The position numbers were made by a program, and so were the translations under genes. Of a stretch of 64,000 nucleotides of DNA, positions 44,761 through 54,045 are shown piece by piece (position 1 is the first letter of the stretch; each line of letters starts with the position of its first letter). Source of the stretch: Candidatus Nitrotoga fabula (GTDB taxonomy: Bacteria; Pseudomonadota; Gammaproteobacteria; Burkholderiales; Gallionellaceae). The notes under the pieces are model-generated. The model had not been told where the DNA came from. It worked only from the letters and a program-made list of their open reading frames with translations, and did not search any database. The DNA lies in contig NZ_CAJNBL010000040.1 in assembly GCF_905221025.1 (NCBI RefSeq), forward strand, positions 1 through 64,000. Direction: 5' to 3'.

Positions 44761-46469
44761 GATGTCTTGCCTTTCTGGATATTCCATTGAAGCAGTGCCT
44801 CAGCGAACAGCTCGCGCCAGCGGTTACGTACTTCATGGATGCCACCGGAAATTTCGCCTTGATGCACGAACCAGTTAATCTTGATATCAGGATCCATTAT
44901 ACATTTGTCAAGTAACTGCGGAAATGCAGCGATAATCAGTGCAACATCCCGGGTTACCCGGGCAGATCCATCTGAATCATTTTTATCCACTATCCAGGAA
45001 ACGGCAAATGTTCTTTCAAATAAATCCCAAATGCCCTTCTGATAACCCCGCAGAACCTCTGCGCTCTTTGGTTCAAGTCCCATTTTCTCAAGGTGATACC
45101 GGATTTTCTCCAGCATGGCATCCGTCAATATATTCTGTCCCGCATCAAGACGAATTAAAAGCAGTGTGGCGTGCAGTTTGCCTTCGCGCTCCATGGAAGC
45201 CCGGACCATGCTTCTTTCCAGCATTTTGTCGGTTGCTGCAGAATAGAGACGTGCGATGGTAAAAAAAATAAGACCTATTGTAACGGGCCCAGTGATGTTG
45301 ATGTAGGTATTGGTAAGATTGATGCTTGCATAAGAAACTCCAATCAGGATGAATTGGGAAGCTCCAAATAAAAATCCTATTTTGTTACGCCCTACATTGC
45401 GGTAAAAGGCCCAAGCAGTGGACCAAATAATGCACAAGGTGAGTATCAGATACGCGATACGTGCTTCAGGAAAGCGCAGGTAATCATTATGTTTGATGTT
45501 GTCGATCGCGGTAGCAAGAATTTCTACACCAGGGTGCATCTGGCTCATAGGGGTGGGTTTGATATCAAACAGGCTGGGCGCCGTTGAGCCGACGATTACA
45601 ATTTTATTTTTAAATTCGTCTTGCGGACGTTTTTTTTCCTTGTTGGTCATGTCAATGAAAGCATCGTGAAAACTGACATACCGATAAGAAAAAGGCGCAC
45701 CCCGCCAGTTCAGGAGAATCCGCTGTCTGTCCGGTTCGGGCCAGCCAAGATCACGGGCTACCCTGGCTGGCAGAGAAGGAAGCTTCCACCCGTAGTCTTC
45801 CCTGTATACAATATATTGGCGCACGATGCCATCGTCATCCGGATAAATATTATGCAGTCCGAGACGGCCACTTTTGAGCGCTGCCGTGAAGTGGGGTAGC
45901 ACCATGCTTATCGTGGCTTCCGGATGGGCATTGTCAAGTGGTGGCACAACGCCGGGGATCATGGCTGGTTTTAACATGCTTAAGTGGTCGCTTGTCGGGT
46001 CAAGGCGAAGCAATGGGAAAAAAGTATTGTCCGTGGCGGCAATGGCGTCATTGAAATAGGCATCGCTGTCCGGGTTATACAGGTCGGGATCGCTGAATAG
46101 AATGTCGAAAACAATGGCTTTGGGCTGCTGTTTTTCAAGCTGTTCGAGAAACTCACCCAATACCTGGCGCGGCCATGGCCAGCGTCCGTAGTCCTTGGAC
46201 ATGCTCTCGAGGCTGGCTTCATTAATGTCAACAATTACGATTTCACTGTCCGGGGCGGGCGGATTGATGCGGTATTGCACCATGGCGTCAAAAGTTTTTT
46301 GGCGCATGCCTGAAATGATGTGTAATTGCAGCATATCCAGCACAACAAACACTGTGAACAGTGCGGTCAGATATAGGTAAAAATTTTTTTTCCAGAATCT
46401 GGCCAGTAGTGCGGAGAATCTGGAATAGACTAAACGTAACTGGGTGGTAAAGAAAATATTTGGCTTCAT
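44757..46469 (-). CDS. CHASE2-domain membrane sensor with unusual C-terminal domain
   Basis: It has 570 residues. The first span is near 30-50, followed by a large periplasmic CHASE2 domain (about 50-325: FDAMVQYRINPPAPDSEIVIVDI, WPWPRQVLGEFLEQL, KNKIVIVGSTAPSLFDIKPTP). Three more spans lie near 335-410. The last ~150 residues are cytoplasmic. CHASE2 usually precedes an adenylate cyclase, kinase or phosphatase. Here no such motif is clear; the segment INWFVHQGEISGGIHEV near 532-548 is faintly like the end of a class III cyclase, but the metal-binding part is missing. It heads the CHASE2-SH3-M48 operon. Confidence 0.82.
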   Translation of the reverse strand: MKPNIFFTTQLRLVYSRFSALLARFWKKNFYLYLTALFTVFVVLDMLQLHIISGMRQKTFDAMVQYRINPPAPDSEIVIVDINEASLESMSKDYGRWPWPRQVLGEFLEQLEKQQPKAIVFDILFSDPDLYNPDSDAYFNDAIAATDNTFFPLLRLDPTSDHLSMLKPAMIPGVVPPLDNAHPEATISMVLPHFTAALKSGRLGLHNIYPDDDGIVRQYIVYREDYGWKLPSLPARVARDLGWPEPDRQRILLNWRGAPFSYRYVSFHDAFIDMTNKEKKRPQDEFKNKIVIVGSTAPSLFDIKPTPMSQMHPGVEILATAIDNIKHNDYLRFPEARIAYLILTLCIIWSTAWAFYRNVGRNKIGFLFGASQFILIGVSYASINLTNTYINITGPVTIGLIFFTIARLYSAATDKMLERSMVRASMEREGKLHATLLLIRLDAGQNILTDAMLEKIRYHLEKMGLEPKSAEVLRGYQKGIWDLFERTFAVSWIVDKNDSDGSARVTRDVALIIAAFPQLLDKCIMDPDIKINWFVHQGEISGGIHEVRNRWRELFAEALLQWNIQKGKTS

Positions 46470-46880
46470 TGTCGATAATCCAATCCACTCTTCTTAGGGT
46501 ATTCAGCCGAATACCTTTTTCTGCTCTAGTTCAATGAGTTTTTCAGGAGGGGATGGAAAATGCAAAGCCTGTCGCTGGAATTCCCCCGGTGTCAGCCTGT
46601 TTTTGATTCGTTTCATTTCGAAAGATTCATTGCGAGCTATTGTACCGAAACCCCAGGATGGATTGCTCCAGTCGGCTGCATAATTATTTAACTTGCAATA
46701 TTCCAGTGCCGGGTTGCTATCGGGACTGCGAAAACCAGAAATTTACCAGTTTTCAGTCTGGTTTCCGTTCCGGAATTGAATACGTGACGGGCTGCCAGCA
46801 AACTGGAAATCAGATAAAATGTAGCTCAGACCGAAATCGGTCAATTAATAACAAATAATCAATAAATTTTTTCAGTCCGT
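46470..46880. other. 411-bp divergent gap between the CHASE2 gene and gpmI
   Basis: Besides the coding-like fragment at 46503-46742, it holds two small hairpins on the gpmI side: ACCAG/CTGGT near 46745-46762 and GACCG/CGGTC near 46830-46845. The gpmI promoter should be here. Confidence 0.45.
46503..46742 (-). pseudogene. 79-codon coding-like fragment without a start codon
   Basis: On the minus strand the frame from 46742 down to TGA at 46503-46505 reads as good protein sequence (EYCKLNNYAADWSNPSWGFG, MKRIKNRLTPGEFQRQALHF, then PPEKLIELEQKKVFG). It has no ATG, GTG or TTG before residue ~44 and is cut upstream by TAA. It may be the tail of a decayed gene that preceded the CHASE2 operon. Alternatively, a 37-residue peptide could start at the internal ATG. 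Not recognised. Confidence 0.35.
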
Positions 46881-48407
46881 ATGAAAATCACCCCTGTCCT
46901 TTTGCTCATCCTTGACGGCTTCGGCTACAGAGAAGATACAGATTACAATGCCATTGCACATGCGTATAAACCGAACTGGGACAGATTATGGCGTGATTAT
47001 CCGCATACGTTGATCCATACATCGGAATTATCCGTTGGATTGCCGCAAGGGCAGATGGGTAATTCTGAAGTCGGTCATTTGAATATTGGCGCTGGCCGAG
47101 TGATTTACCAGGAGCTCTCGCGAGTGGATGCTGCGATCCGGGATGGGACTTTCTACAGTAATTCCGCGTTCATGCAAGCAGTTACACATGCCAGGCAATC
47201 GGATACGGCGCTCCACATCATGGGGCTACTTTCACCTGGTGGAGTACATAGTCACGAAGATCACATTCATGCACTGTTGGAACTGGCTGCCCGGGAGGGG
47301 CTGAGAAAAATATATATCCATGTCTTTCTGGATGGTCGGGATTCACCACCGAGAAGTGCGGCACATTCGCTCCAGCGGTTACAGGAAAAGCTGAAGTTGC
47401 TGGGTGTCGGGAGGATTGTTTCGATTATCGGGAGATATTATGCGATGGATCGGGATAACCGCTGGGATAGAGTGCAGGAAGCCTATGACTTGTTAACCCG
47501 GGGTAAAGCCGGATACTGTGCGGCGGATGCCCAATGCGGGCTGCAGGAAGCGTATGCGCGCGGGGAAAACGACGAGTTCGTTAAAGCAACGGTTATCGCG
47601 ACGCCGGTTGCCATGCAGGATGGAGACGTTGCCGTATTCATGAATTATCGCGCTGACCGTGCACGTCAGTTGACACGGGCGCTGACAGATCCCGCATTTG
47701 ACGGTTTTGCACGTGAATATTTTCCCAGGCTGGCCAGTTTCGTTACCTTGACTAGTTACGGTGAGGACTTTAGCCTGCCGGTTGCGTTCATGCCCATATC
47801 CATCAAGAACTGTTTTGGAGAATATCTGTCCAATCTGGGGCTGCGGCAATTGCGCATCGCAGAAACAGAAAAGTATGCGCACGTTACCTATTTCCTAAAC
47901 GGGGGTAAAGAGCAGCCCTATCCGGGTGAAGATCGTATACTGGTACCCTCTCCGCAAGTGGCGACCTATGATCTGAAACCGGAAATGAGTGCCTTTGAGG
48001 TTGCAGACAAGCTGGAAAGGGCAATTCGGGATGGACAGTATCAGGCAATCATATGTAATTTTGCAAATGGTGATATGGTGGGTCACAGTGGTATCATGGA
48101 AGCAGCAGTCCGGGCCATTGAAGCACTGGATTTGTGTATCGGGCGCGTGGTTAATGCCATGCTCAAATGCGGAGGCGAGGTGTTGATCACTGCTGACCAT
48201 GGAAATGCAGAGCAGATGCTGGATCGTGAAACACAGCAGCCGCACACTGCACATACACTGAATCTGGTTCCTTTTTTGTATATTGGGCGTAACGCGCAAA
48301 TGGTAGATGGTGGCTCGCTTCAGGATGTGGTTCCAACCCTGCTTGCCATGATGGGGCTGCCACAACCCCCGGAAATGACAGGTCGGTCACTGATTTTATT
48401 CCAGTGA
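46881..48407 (+). CDS. gpmI: 2,3-bisphosphoglycerate-independent phosphoglycerate mutase
   Basis: A manganese enzyme interconverting 3- and 2-phosphoglycerate in glycolysis/gluconeogenesis. It has 508 residues. Metal-binding VLLLILDGFGYRED is near 6-19, the phosphorylated serine is in QMGNSEVGHLNIGAGR near 59-74, and HVFLDGRDSPPRSA, NYRADRARQLTRAL and the C-terminal ADHGNAEQM metal site follow. Its stop overlaps the GTG of the EnvC-like gene (GTGA). Confidence 0.96.
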   Translation: MKITPVLLLILDGFGYREDTDYNAIAHAYKPNWDRLWRDYPHTLIHTSELSVGLPQGQMGNSEVGHLNIGAGRVIYQELSRVDAAIRDGTFYSNSAFMQAVTHARQSDTALHIMGLLSPGGVHSHEDHIHALLELAAREGLRKIYIHVFLDGRDSPPRSAAHSLQRLQEKLKLLGVGRIVSIIGRYYAMDRDNRWDRVQEAYDLLTRGKAGYCAADAQCGLQEAYARGENDEFVKATVIATPVAMQDGDVAVFMNYRADRARQLTRALTDPAFDGFAREYFPRLASFVTLTSYGEDFSLPVAFMPISIKNCFGEYLSNLGLRQLRIAETEKYAHVTYFLNGGKEQPYPGEDRILVPSPQVATYDLKPEMSAFEVADKLERAIRDGQYQAIICNFANGDMVGHSGIMEAAVRAIEALDLCIGRVVNAMLKCGGEVLITADHGNAEQMLDRETQQPHTAHTLNLVPFLYIGRNAQMVDGGSLQDVVPTLLAMMGLPQPPEMTGRSLILFQ

Positions 48408-49576
48408 CCGTGCTGTTCAGACATATCTTATTGTTTTCGGTCTGCCTGTTTGGGGGCATAAACAGCGCGCATGCGCAACCGCAGGAAGAACTGAATTCTT
48501 TGCGCAAGCAAATCGCCGGACTCCAAAAAGAGCTTGAAAAAACCACAGAATCCCGATCCGAAGCAGTCAATGAACTGCGTTCATCGGAGCGCGCCGTCAG
48601 CGATAGCAAGCGCAAATTGTCCGGTCTGACGTTTCAGCTGCGGGCGGCGGCCCAGAACCTGTATGAATTGCAGCAACAGGCACTGCAGCTGGAGAGCACT
48701 ATCCAGTTGCAGCAGGCAATGCTTGGCAAGCTGCTCTATCAGCAATATCTGGGGGGCAGGCAAGAATACCTCAAATTGTTGCTTAACAATAAAGATCCCA
48801 ATCAGACCGCGCGCGACATGCGATATTATGAATATATAGCTCGCAGTCGTTCGAACTGGCTGGGTATGCTGCGATCAAATCTGTTGCAATTGAAAAGTGT
48901 GATGGAGCAGACGCAGCAAAAAACCAGGGAAATTTCTACGCTTAAAACAAAGGAAACCGAACAAAAGAAAACCCTGGAAAATGACCTGCTGGTGCGCCAG
49001 CAGGTCATTTCCAAGTTTGGAGAGCAGCTCACGCAGCAGCGCAGAGAAATCGGGCGTCTGCAACGAGACGAAAACAGACTGTCGCAGCTGGTGGCAAAAC
49101 TTTCAAGGGTGCTGGCATCCCAAAAATCCAAGGGACTGTTCAATAATGAAAAATTGCCTGATAATCGCTTTGATGGTAAGCCGTTTGAACAGCTCAAAGG
49201 CAAGCTGGCACTGCCAGTGACGGGGGAGGTGCTCAACAAGTTCGGCACGCCGCGTCCCGATAGCGCTGTGCTCTGGAGAGGTCTGCAGCTACGCGCTTCA
49301 AGCGGCCAGCCAGTGAAATCGGTAGCCGCCGGGCGGGTGGTATTTGCCGATTGGTTGCGTGGTTTTGGAAATTTGATGATTATTGACCATGGTAATGGCT
49401 ACATGAGTTTGTATGGCAATAACGAGACGCTTTATAAACAGGTGGGGGACTTGTTGCGTGGAGGCGACACGATAGCCGCAGTGGGGAACAGCGGCGGAAA
49501 TGAAGATTACGGTGTATACTTTGAATTGCGCCATAAAGGTGAACCAATGGATCCCATATCCTGGGTAACCCGATGA
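48404..49576 (+). CDS. envC: EnvC-like murein hydrolase activator
   Basis: It has 390 residues: a signal peptide (LFRHILLFSVCLFGGINSAHA), a long coiled coil (about 25-255) and a C-terminal LytM/M23 domain. The LytM active site is degenerate: where active enzymes have H-x-H, this one reads GVYFELRH, and the first zinc ligands are replaced in RGLQLRASSGQPV. Such proteins do not cut peptidoglycan but activate cell-division amidases (AmiB type). Position between gpmI and the Ctp protease is typical. Confidence 0.92.
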   Translation: MTVLFRHILLFSVCLFGGINSAHAQPQEELNSLRKQIAGLQKELEKTTESRSEAVNELRSSERAVSDSKRKLSGLTFQLRAAAQNLYELQQQALQLESTIQLQQAMLGKLLYQQYLGGRQEYLKLLLNNKDPNQTARDMRYYEYIARSRSNWLGMLRSNLLQLKSVMEQTQQKTREISTLKTKETEQKKTLENDLLVRQQVISKFGEQLTQQRREIGRLQRDENRLSQLVAKLSRVLASQKSKGLFNNEKLPDNRFDGKPFEQLKGKLALPVTGEVLNKFGTPRPDSAVLWRGLQLRASSGQPVKSVAAGRVVFADWLRGFGNLMIIDHGNGYMSLYGNNETLYKQVGDLLRGGDTIAAVGNSGGNEDYGVYFELRHKGEPMDPISWVTR

Positions 49577-49626
49577 AATTACCTGAAAGAGCGGTTTGCG
49601 ACAAAACAATTTCTTAGAGGTCGAGC

Positions 49627-51045
49627 ATGCGCAGTCGTATTGAAAAATTTGGATTGATCGGATTAGGGCTGATCGCAGGTGTTTTGATCAGCCTGCAGCT
49701 ATCTGCCATTGCAGACAAGGAGAGCGCTGAGCCGCTTCCGATTGAAGAGCTGCGTGCATTTTCAGAGGTGTTTGGTCGCATCAAAAGCGATTATGTAGAG
49801 CCGGTGTCGGATAAAAAACTGATTACCGAGGCCATCACAGGTATGTTGACCGGCCTGGATCCGCATTCCGCCTATCTGGATACCGAAGCGTTCAAAGAGC
49901 TGCAGATTGGGACGCAGGGCGAATTTGGCGGCTTGGGAATCGAAGTTGGGATGGAAGATGGATTGGTGAAGGTGATTGCGCCGATTGAAGATTCCCCTGC
50001 TTATCATGCAGGTATGAAAAGTGGGGATCTGATCATCAAGCTTGATGACGTATTGGTCAAAAGCCTGTCACTTAGCGATGCGGTAAAGCGCATGCGTGGC
50101 AAACCGGGCAGCAAAATCACTTTAACCGTGGTTCGTAAAGATGCGCCCAAGCCGCTGCTTTTTACGTTAACTCGAGCCATTATAAAAGTACAGAGTGTCA
50201 AATCCAAGCTGGTCGAGCCTGGTTATGCCTTTGTCCGGATAACACAATTCCAGGAACACACTGGTGAGAATCTGGCATCCGCGCTAAATAATCTGTACAA
50301 GCAGAACCAGGCTCCCCTGAAAGGTCTGGTGCTGGATCTGCGCAATGACCCGGGTGGGCTGCTTAACAGTTCCGTAGCCGCATCGGCAGCTTTCTTGCCC
50401 AAGGATGCACTGGTGGTCTATACCGAAGGGCGAAATGCGGAGGCCAAAATGCGCCTGAGCGCTGTTCCGGATGACTATCTGCGCGGCAACGAAAAGGACT
50501 ATCTGAAAAGTCTTCCTCCTGCAGTCAAGAGTGTACCAATGATCGTTCTTGTGAATGGCGGCTCTGCATCCGCTTCAGAAATTGTTGCGGGAGCCCTGCA
50601 AGATCACAAGCGTGCGATCATCATGGGTACGCAAACTTTCGGAAAGGGGTCCGTGCAGTCTGTTCTGCAGCTGGGAAACAATACAGCAATCAAGCTGACT
50701 ACAGCACGTTACTTCACGCCTAATGGCCGTTCCATCCAGGCGAAGGGTATCGTTCCGGATATCATAGTGGAAGATCCGGCAACCATGGATCAAGATCAAA
50801 CTTTCCGTATGCGTGAGGCTGATCTGGAGCGTCATTTGACGAACAGTCAGGAGCAGGATACGAAAACAGATGGATCCACAAAACCTGCAATTCCTGCACC
50901 GGTTGCCCCGGCCAAGCCTGCTCCGAAACGTGAGGAGGGGGAAGCGGCAAAACCTAAATTGCTTGAATTTGGATCAAAAGAAGACTATCAGTTGCAACAA
51001 GCTTTAAACTTGCTGAAGGGCGTAAACATATTGCAGGGCAAGTGA
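49627..51045 (+). CDS. ctp: Carboxy-terminal processing protease (S41A)
   Basis: A periplasmic serine protease of 472 residues. It has a signal anchor near 10-30, an N-terminal region ending TGLDPHSAYLD, a PDZ domain near 90-165 (GLGIEVGMEDGLVKVI; GDLIIKLDD), and the catalytic S41 domain. The latter holds Ser in NGGSASASEIVAGALQDH near 313-330 and Lys in GTQTFGKGSVQSVL near 336-349. A Pro/Ala/Lys-rich linker follows near 410-445. Ctp proteases process C-termini and regulate peptidoglycan hydrolases, fitting its neighbour envC. Confidence 0.94.
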   Translation: MRSRIEKFGLIGLGLIAGVLISLQLSAIADKESAEPLPIEELRAFSEVFGRIKSDYVEPVSDKKLITEAITGMLTGLDPHSAYLDTEAFKELQIGTQGEFGGLGIEVGMEDGLVKVIAPIEDSPAYHAGMKSGDLIIKLDDVLVKSLSLSDAVKRMRGKPGSKITLTVVRKDAPKPLLFTLTRAIIKVQSVKSKLVEPGYAFVRITQFQEHTGENLASALNNLYKQNQAPLKGLVLDLRNDPGGLLNSSVAASAAFLPKDALVVYTEGRNAEAKMRLSAVPDDYLRGNEKDYLKSLPPAVKSVPMIVLVNGGSASASEIVAGALQDHKRAIIMGTQTFGKGSVQSVLQLGNNTAIKLTTARYFTPNGRSIQAKGIVPDIIVEDPATMDQDQTFRMREADLERHLTNSQEQDTKTDGSTKPAIPAPVAPAKPAPKREEGEAAKPKLLEFGSKEDYQLQQALNLLKGVNILQGK

Positions 51046-51079
51046 TTGAAAAAGACACTTTTCTTTTTATTCTTGGCGC

Positions 51080-51859
51080 ATGAACGACGAACAGCTACTG
51101 CGCTATAGCCGCCATATCCTGTTGCCTGATATCGGAATTGAAGGGCAACAGAAACTGAGGGATGCTCATGTCCTGATAATCGGTGCTGGCGGGCTGGGTT
51201 CCCCTGCGGCCATGTATCTTGCTTCCAGCGGCGTTGGCACGATAACCCTGTGCGACGGGGATACAGTAGACCTGACGAATTTGCAGCGTCAGATTGTGCA
51301 TCGAACTGCAAGCATAGGCATGTCTAAGGTGGAGTCTGCACGCGCCGTTCTTGCTGAAATTAATCCTGATGTCTGTGTCCGAGCGCTGAACGAACGTGCC
51401 GATCAAATACGTCTATCCGAACTGGTTGAAGAAGCGGATGTGGTTCTGGACTGCAGTGATAATTTCGCGACACGTTATGCGGTTAACCGGGTTTGCGTTC
51501 AGCTGAAAAAACCTTTCGTGTCCGGCGCAGCGACCCGGTTTGATGGGCAAGTGGCCGTATTTGACATGCGTGATTCCCTCGGCCCCTGCTATCACTGCCT
51601 GTATCCAGAACAATCCGAAGCACTGGAAACACGTTGCGCAATAATGGGAGTATTTTCGCCATTGGTTGGCATAATAGGGAGCATGCAAGCTGCTGAAGCG
51701 CTCAAGGTGTTGATGGGAATCGGCACTTTGCTGTGCAGCAGGCTGCTGGTAACCGATTTGCTGCATATGGATTTGCGTACCGTTAAGCTGAACAAGGATC
51801 CTGCTTGCCGGGTCTGCGGAACGGACGGACATTTGCATAGTCACTCTCTTGCGAACTGA
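51080..51859 (+). CDS. moeB: MoeB/ThiF-family sulfur-carrier adenylyltransferase
   Basis: It activates the C-terminus of a small sulfur carrier (MoaD or ThiS) by adenylation. It has 259 residues. LLRYSRHILLPDIGIEGQQKL is near 5-25, the nucleotide-binding GAGGLGSPAAMYLASSGVG near 36-54, then DGDTVDLTNLQRQIVH. Zinc cysteine pairs are CYHC near 172-175 and CRVC near 244-247. MoeB and ThiF cannot be told apart by sequence alone; the gene order gpmI-envC-ctp-moeB is typical of this lineage. Confidence 0.9.
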   Translation: MNDEQLLRYSRHILLPDIGIEGQQKLRDAHVLIIGAGGLGSPAAMYLASSGVGTITLCDGDTVDLTNLQRQIVHRTASIGMSKVESARAVLAEINPDVCVRALNERADQIRLSELVEEADVVLDCSDNFATRYAVNRVCVQLKKPFVSGAATRFDGQVAVFDMRDSLGPCYHCLYPEQSEALETRCAIMGVFSPLVGIIGSMQAAEALKVLMGIGTLLCSRLLVTDLLHMDLRTVKLNKDPACRVCGTDGHLHSHSLAN

Positions 51860-52080
51860 AATACTGTGCATTAGATTTTTTCATGCTGGTGGGTGAAGCA
51901 TGGACTGGCTGTTTGAGAGGTGCATCAGTGGTCAAGGAGGAAAGCCGTCTGTGGATACTGTAGGTCCGGATAGGTTCGCCGGCTGGGCGTAAAATACAGG
52001 GAAAAAACGCTAGGCATTGATAAATCGTGTTTACACCATAGTAAGAATATTGATCCGAAAATTTTCCAGGTGAAAAGGTC

Positions 52081-52953
52081 ATGGTGTTTACAATAGGCTT
52101 GCTGCCCATCGTGCTGGGTGTCCTGTTACTTGGCATGTTTGCTGGGAAAATCGCAAGGAGACTGAGAAAGAATCCGCTAGTCTGGGGAATCCTCACCATT
52201 TCTGTGGTTACAGCGGCAACATGGCAATACATTCCCATATGGTCGGAAGCCATCGTGTATCGGAGCAAGCCCGGCGGGCGGTTTGCTAGCCCCGAGCCAA
52301 TGGTCACCAGTTTGGCAGACGCTGAAAAAACCCATATTCTTCTGAGCATGGATGGCGTAAATTTTGATGTGCCGCTTGTTTATAATTTCAAGGCATATAG
52401 CCGTCAATTGCATGGTTGGCCGAATGTGCCTGGAAAAGTACTAGAGGGCAAACAAAGACCGGTGGTTGATTTTATTAAAATCGATGCCATGCTGCCGGGT
52501 ATTTCTCCACTGGGGGCAGAAAATATTGCACAGTTTGAAAAGTTGGCCTGGGCACAGAGTTTGCATGCATCAATTTCGCACCGGGTAGCGTGGGATGATT
52601 ACTTTAAGTATTTTTTTGAAAAATTGCAGAGGCAGGCAGAGAGCAAACAACTGCCCGGGATGTTGCATTTTTATGACCCGACCGCAAATGCCAGCATATA
52701 CTTGAGCCATGACCATCCTACCGATGACCTGATCAGGATTCGATGCCCGGATGAAAATGCGATCCATGAAGGTATACCAATCTGTGTAGTGGAAACGGCC
52801 TATTATCCCGAATCGGAAATTGCGAAATCCATGTCTGGAAAAGATGCCGTTTTTCATCTGAGATATGAGCTTCCCATGCAATATATTGAAGATTGGCGCA
52901 CGATCGGACATAAGCTGAAATCGCGTATAAACCTGATGGTATCCCATTCATAG
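52081..52953 (+). CDS. Uncharacterised membrane-anchored protein
   Basis: It has 290 residues. Two hydrophobic segments lie at the N-terminus (near 3-24 and 36-56), and the rest is soluble and probably periplasmic. Visible features include VYRSKPGGRFASPEPMVTSL, a YDPTANASIYLSHDHPTDDLIRIRCPDEN stretch near 197-226 and a single YYPESEIAKSMSG region. I recognise no family. ATG at 52081 follows AGGTGAAAAGGTC. It stands alone between moeB and bioD. Confidence 0.7.
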   Translation: MVFTIGLLPIVLGVLLLGMFAGKIARRLRKNPLVWGILTISVVTAATWQYIPIWSEAIVYRSKPGGRFASPEPMVTSLADAEKTHILLSMDGVNFDVPLVYNFKAYSRQLHGWPNVPGKVLEGKQRPVVDFIKIDAMLPGISPLGAENIAQFEKLAWAQSLHASISHRVAWDDYFKYFFEKLQRQAESKQLPGMLHFYDPTANASIYLSHDHPTDDLIRIRCPDENAIHEGIPICVVETAYYPESEIAKSMSGKDAVFHLRYELPMQYIEDWRTIGHKLKSRINLMVSHS

Positions 52954-53243
52954 TGCATCCTGATGATGACGCCGAAGCCGCTTGCATCATGATGACCCCT
53001 GGCCCTGCCTGATGAATTGCAGTCATTTTCAGCTACGGGAATACGCCCGGGCTACTGTGCAAACCAGTCGGAATTACTGTGACTGATTGCCGCTCCGAAT
53101 GGTAACGGCACTGTCCGGTCCTGTTTGTGATTAATACTTTCTTGTACCCATGACTTTGATGAGAAGTGATATGCCGCTGCTGGCTGTCATGCGCTGAGAT
53201 ACCTTCTCCGGAAAGAGAAGGTTTGAAAACTTATAGGATATTA
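52954..53243. other. 290-bp gap before bioD, nothing recognised
   Basis: No gene, hairpin with T-run or promoter pair stands out between the unknown membrane protein and bioD. A frame open from 53166 joins bioD but has no good start before 53244. The CCTTCTCCGGAAAGAGAAGG hairpin at 53202-53221 could act on bioD expression. Confidence 0.4.
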
Positions 53244-53912
53244 ATGAACTGTTTTGTAACAGGAACGGATACCGGTGTTGGCAAGACGCTGATCAGTTGT
53301 GCACTGCTACATGTCTTTGCCACAAAAGGGCTGCGCGTGGCAGGCATGAAACCCGTGGCAACTGGTTGCGATGGAGATGGAAATAATCAGGATGCGCAAC
53401 AATTGCAGAATGCAAGCAATGTGCAGATGACCACTGACCAAGTGAATCCTTATCGGTTCAGGGACGCAATTGCGCCGCATATTGCTGCCAGGAATGGTGG
53501 CGTGTGTATCGATTTTAACCGTATTCTGACGTCCTATAACGAACTGGCAACCAGGGCTGATGTGGTGGTTGTGGAAGGGGTGGGCGGATTCAAAGTGCCG
53601 CTGAATGCCAGCCAGGATATCGCCGACTTGGCAAAGCAACTGGATTTGCCGGTTGTCCTGGTGGTAGGCATTCGCCTCGGGTGCATCAATCATGCACTGC
53701 TGACCGCAAGCGCGATAGAGCTTTGTGGATTAAAATGTGCCGGATGGGTAGCCAATATACTGGACGCGGGCATGCCTGCGCTACTGGATAATATCGATGC
53801 GCTACAGCAGCGCCTGCCTGCTCCGATGCTTGGTGTAGTGCCGTGGCAGCTTCAGCCGGATGCCAGAGCAGTAGCTTTGAATCTTCAATCCGGATGGATG
53901 GCGATGCATTGA
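53244..53912 (+). CDS. bioD: Dethiobiotin synthetase
   Basis: An ATP-dependent carboxylase closing the ureido ring in biotin synthesis. It has 222 residues from the ATG at 53244, chosen because MNCFVTGTDTGVGKTLISCAL is the family start and GGATA lies upstream; the longer frame from 53166 has no homology. The P-loop GTDTGVGKT is near 7-15, conserved GMKPVATGC near 36-44 and VEGVGGFKVPL near 110-120. No other bio gene is adjacent. Confidence 0.93.
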   Translation: MNCFVTGTDTGVGKTLISCALLHVFATKGLRVAGMKPVATGCDGDGNNQDAQQLQNASNVQMTTDQVNPYRFRDAIAPHIAARNGGVCIDFNRILTSYNELATRADVVVVEGVGGFKVPLNASQDIADLAKQLDLPVVLVVGIRLGCINHALLTASAIELCGLKCAGWVANILDAGMPALLDNIDALQQRLPAPMLGVVPWQLQPDARAVALNLQSGWMAMH

Positions 53913-54045
53913 CCCTGCTCAGGCTTGAAAACGCAGCAGAGATAACGGTTGGTTTTAATGAATATAACCCACCGGCATGGCCTGGATCAGGCAAGGCTGG
54001 ATGTCTGCAGGGCAAGCGAGTCAGAAAACATGGTATGGATGCAAC

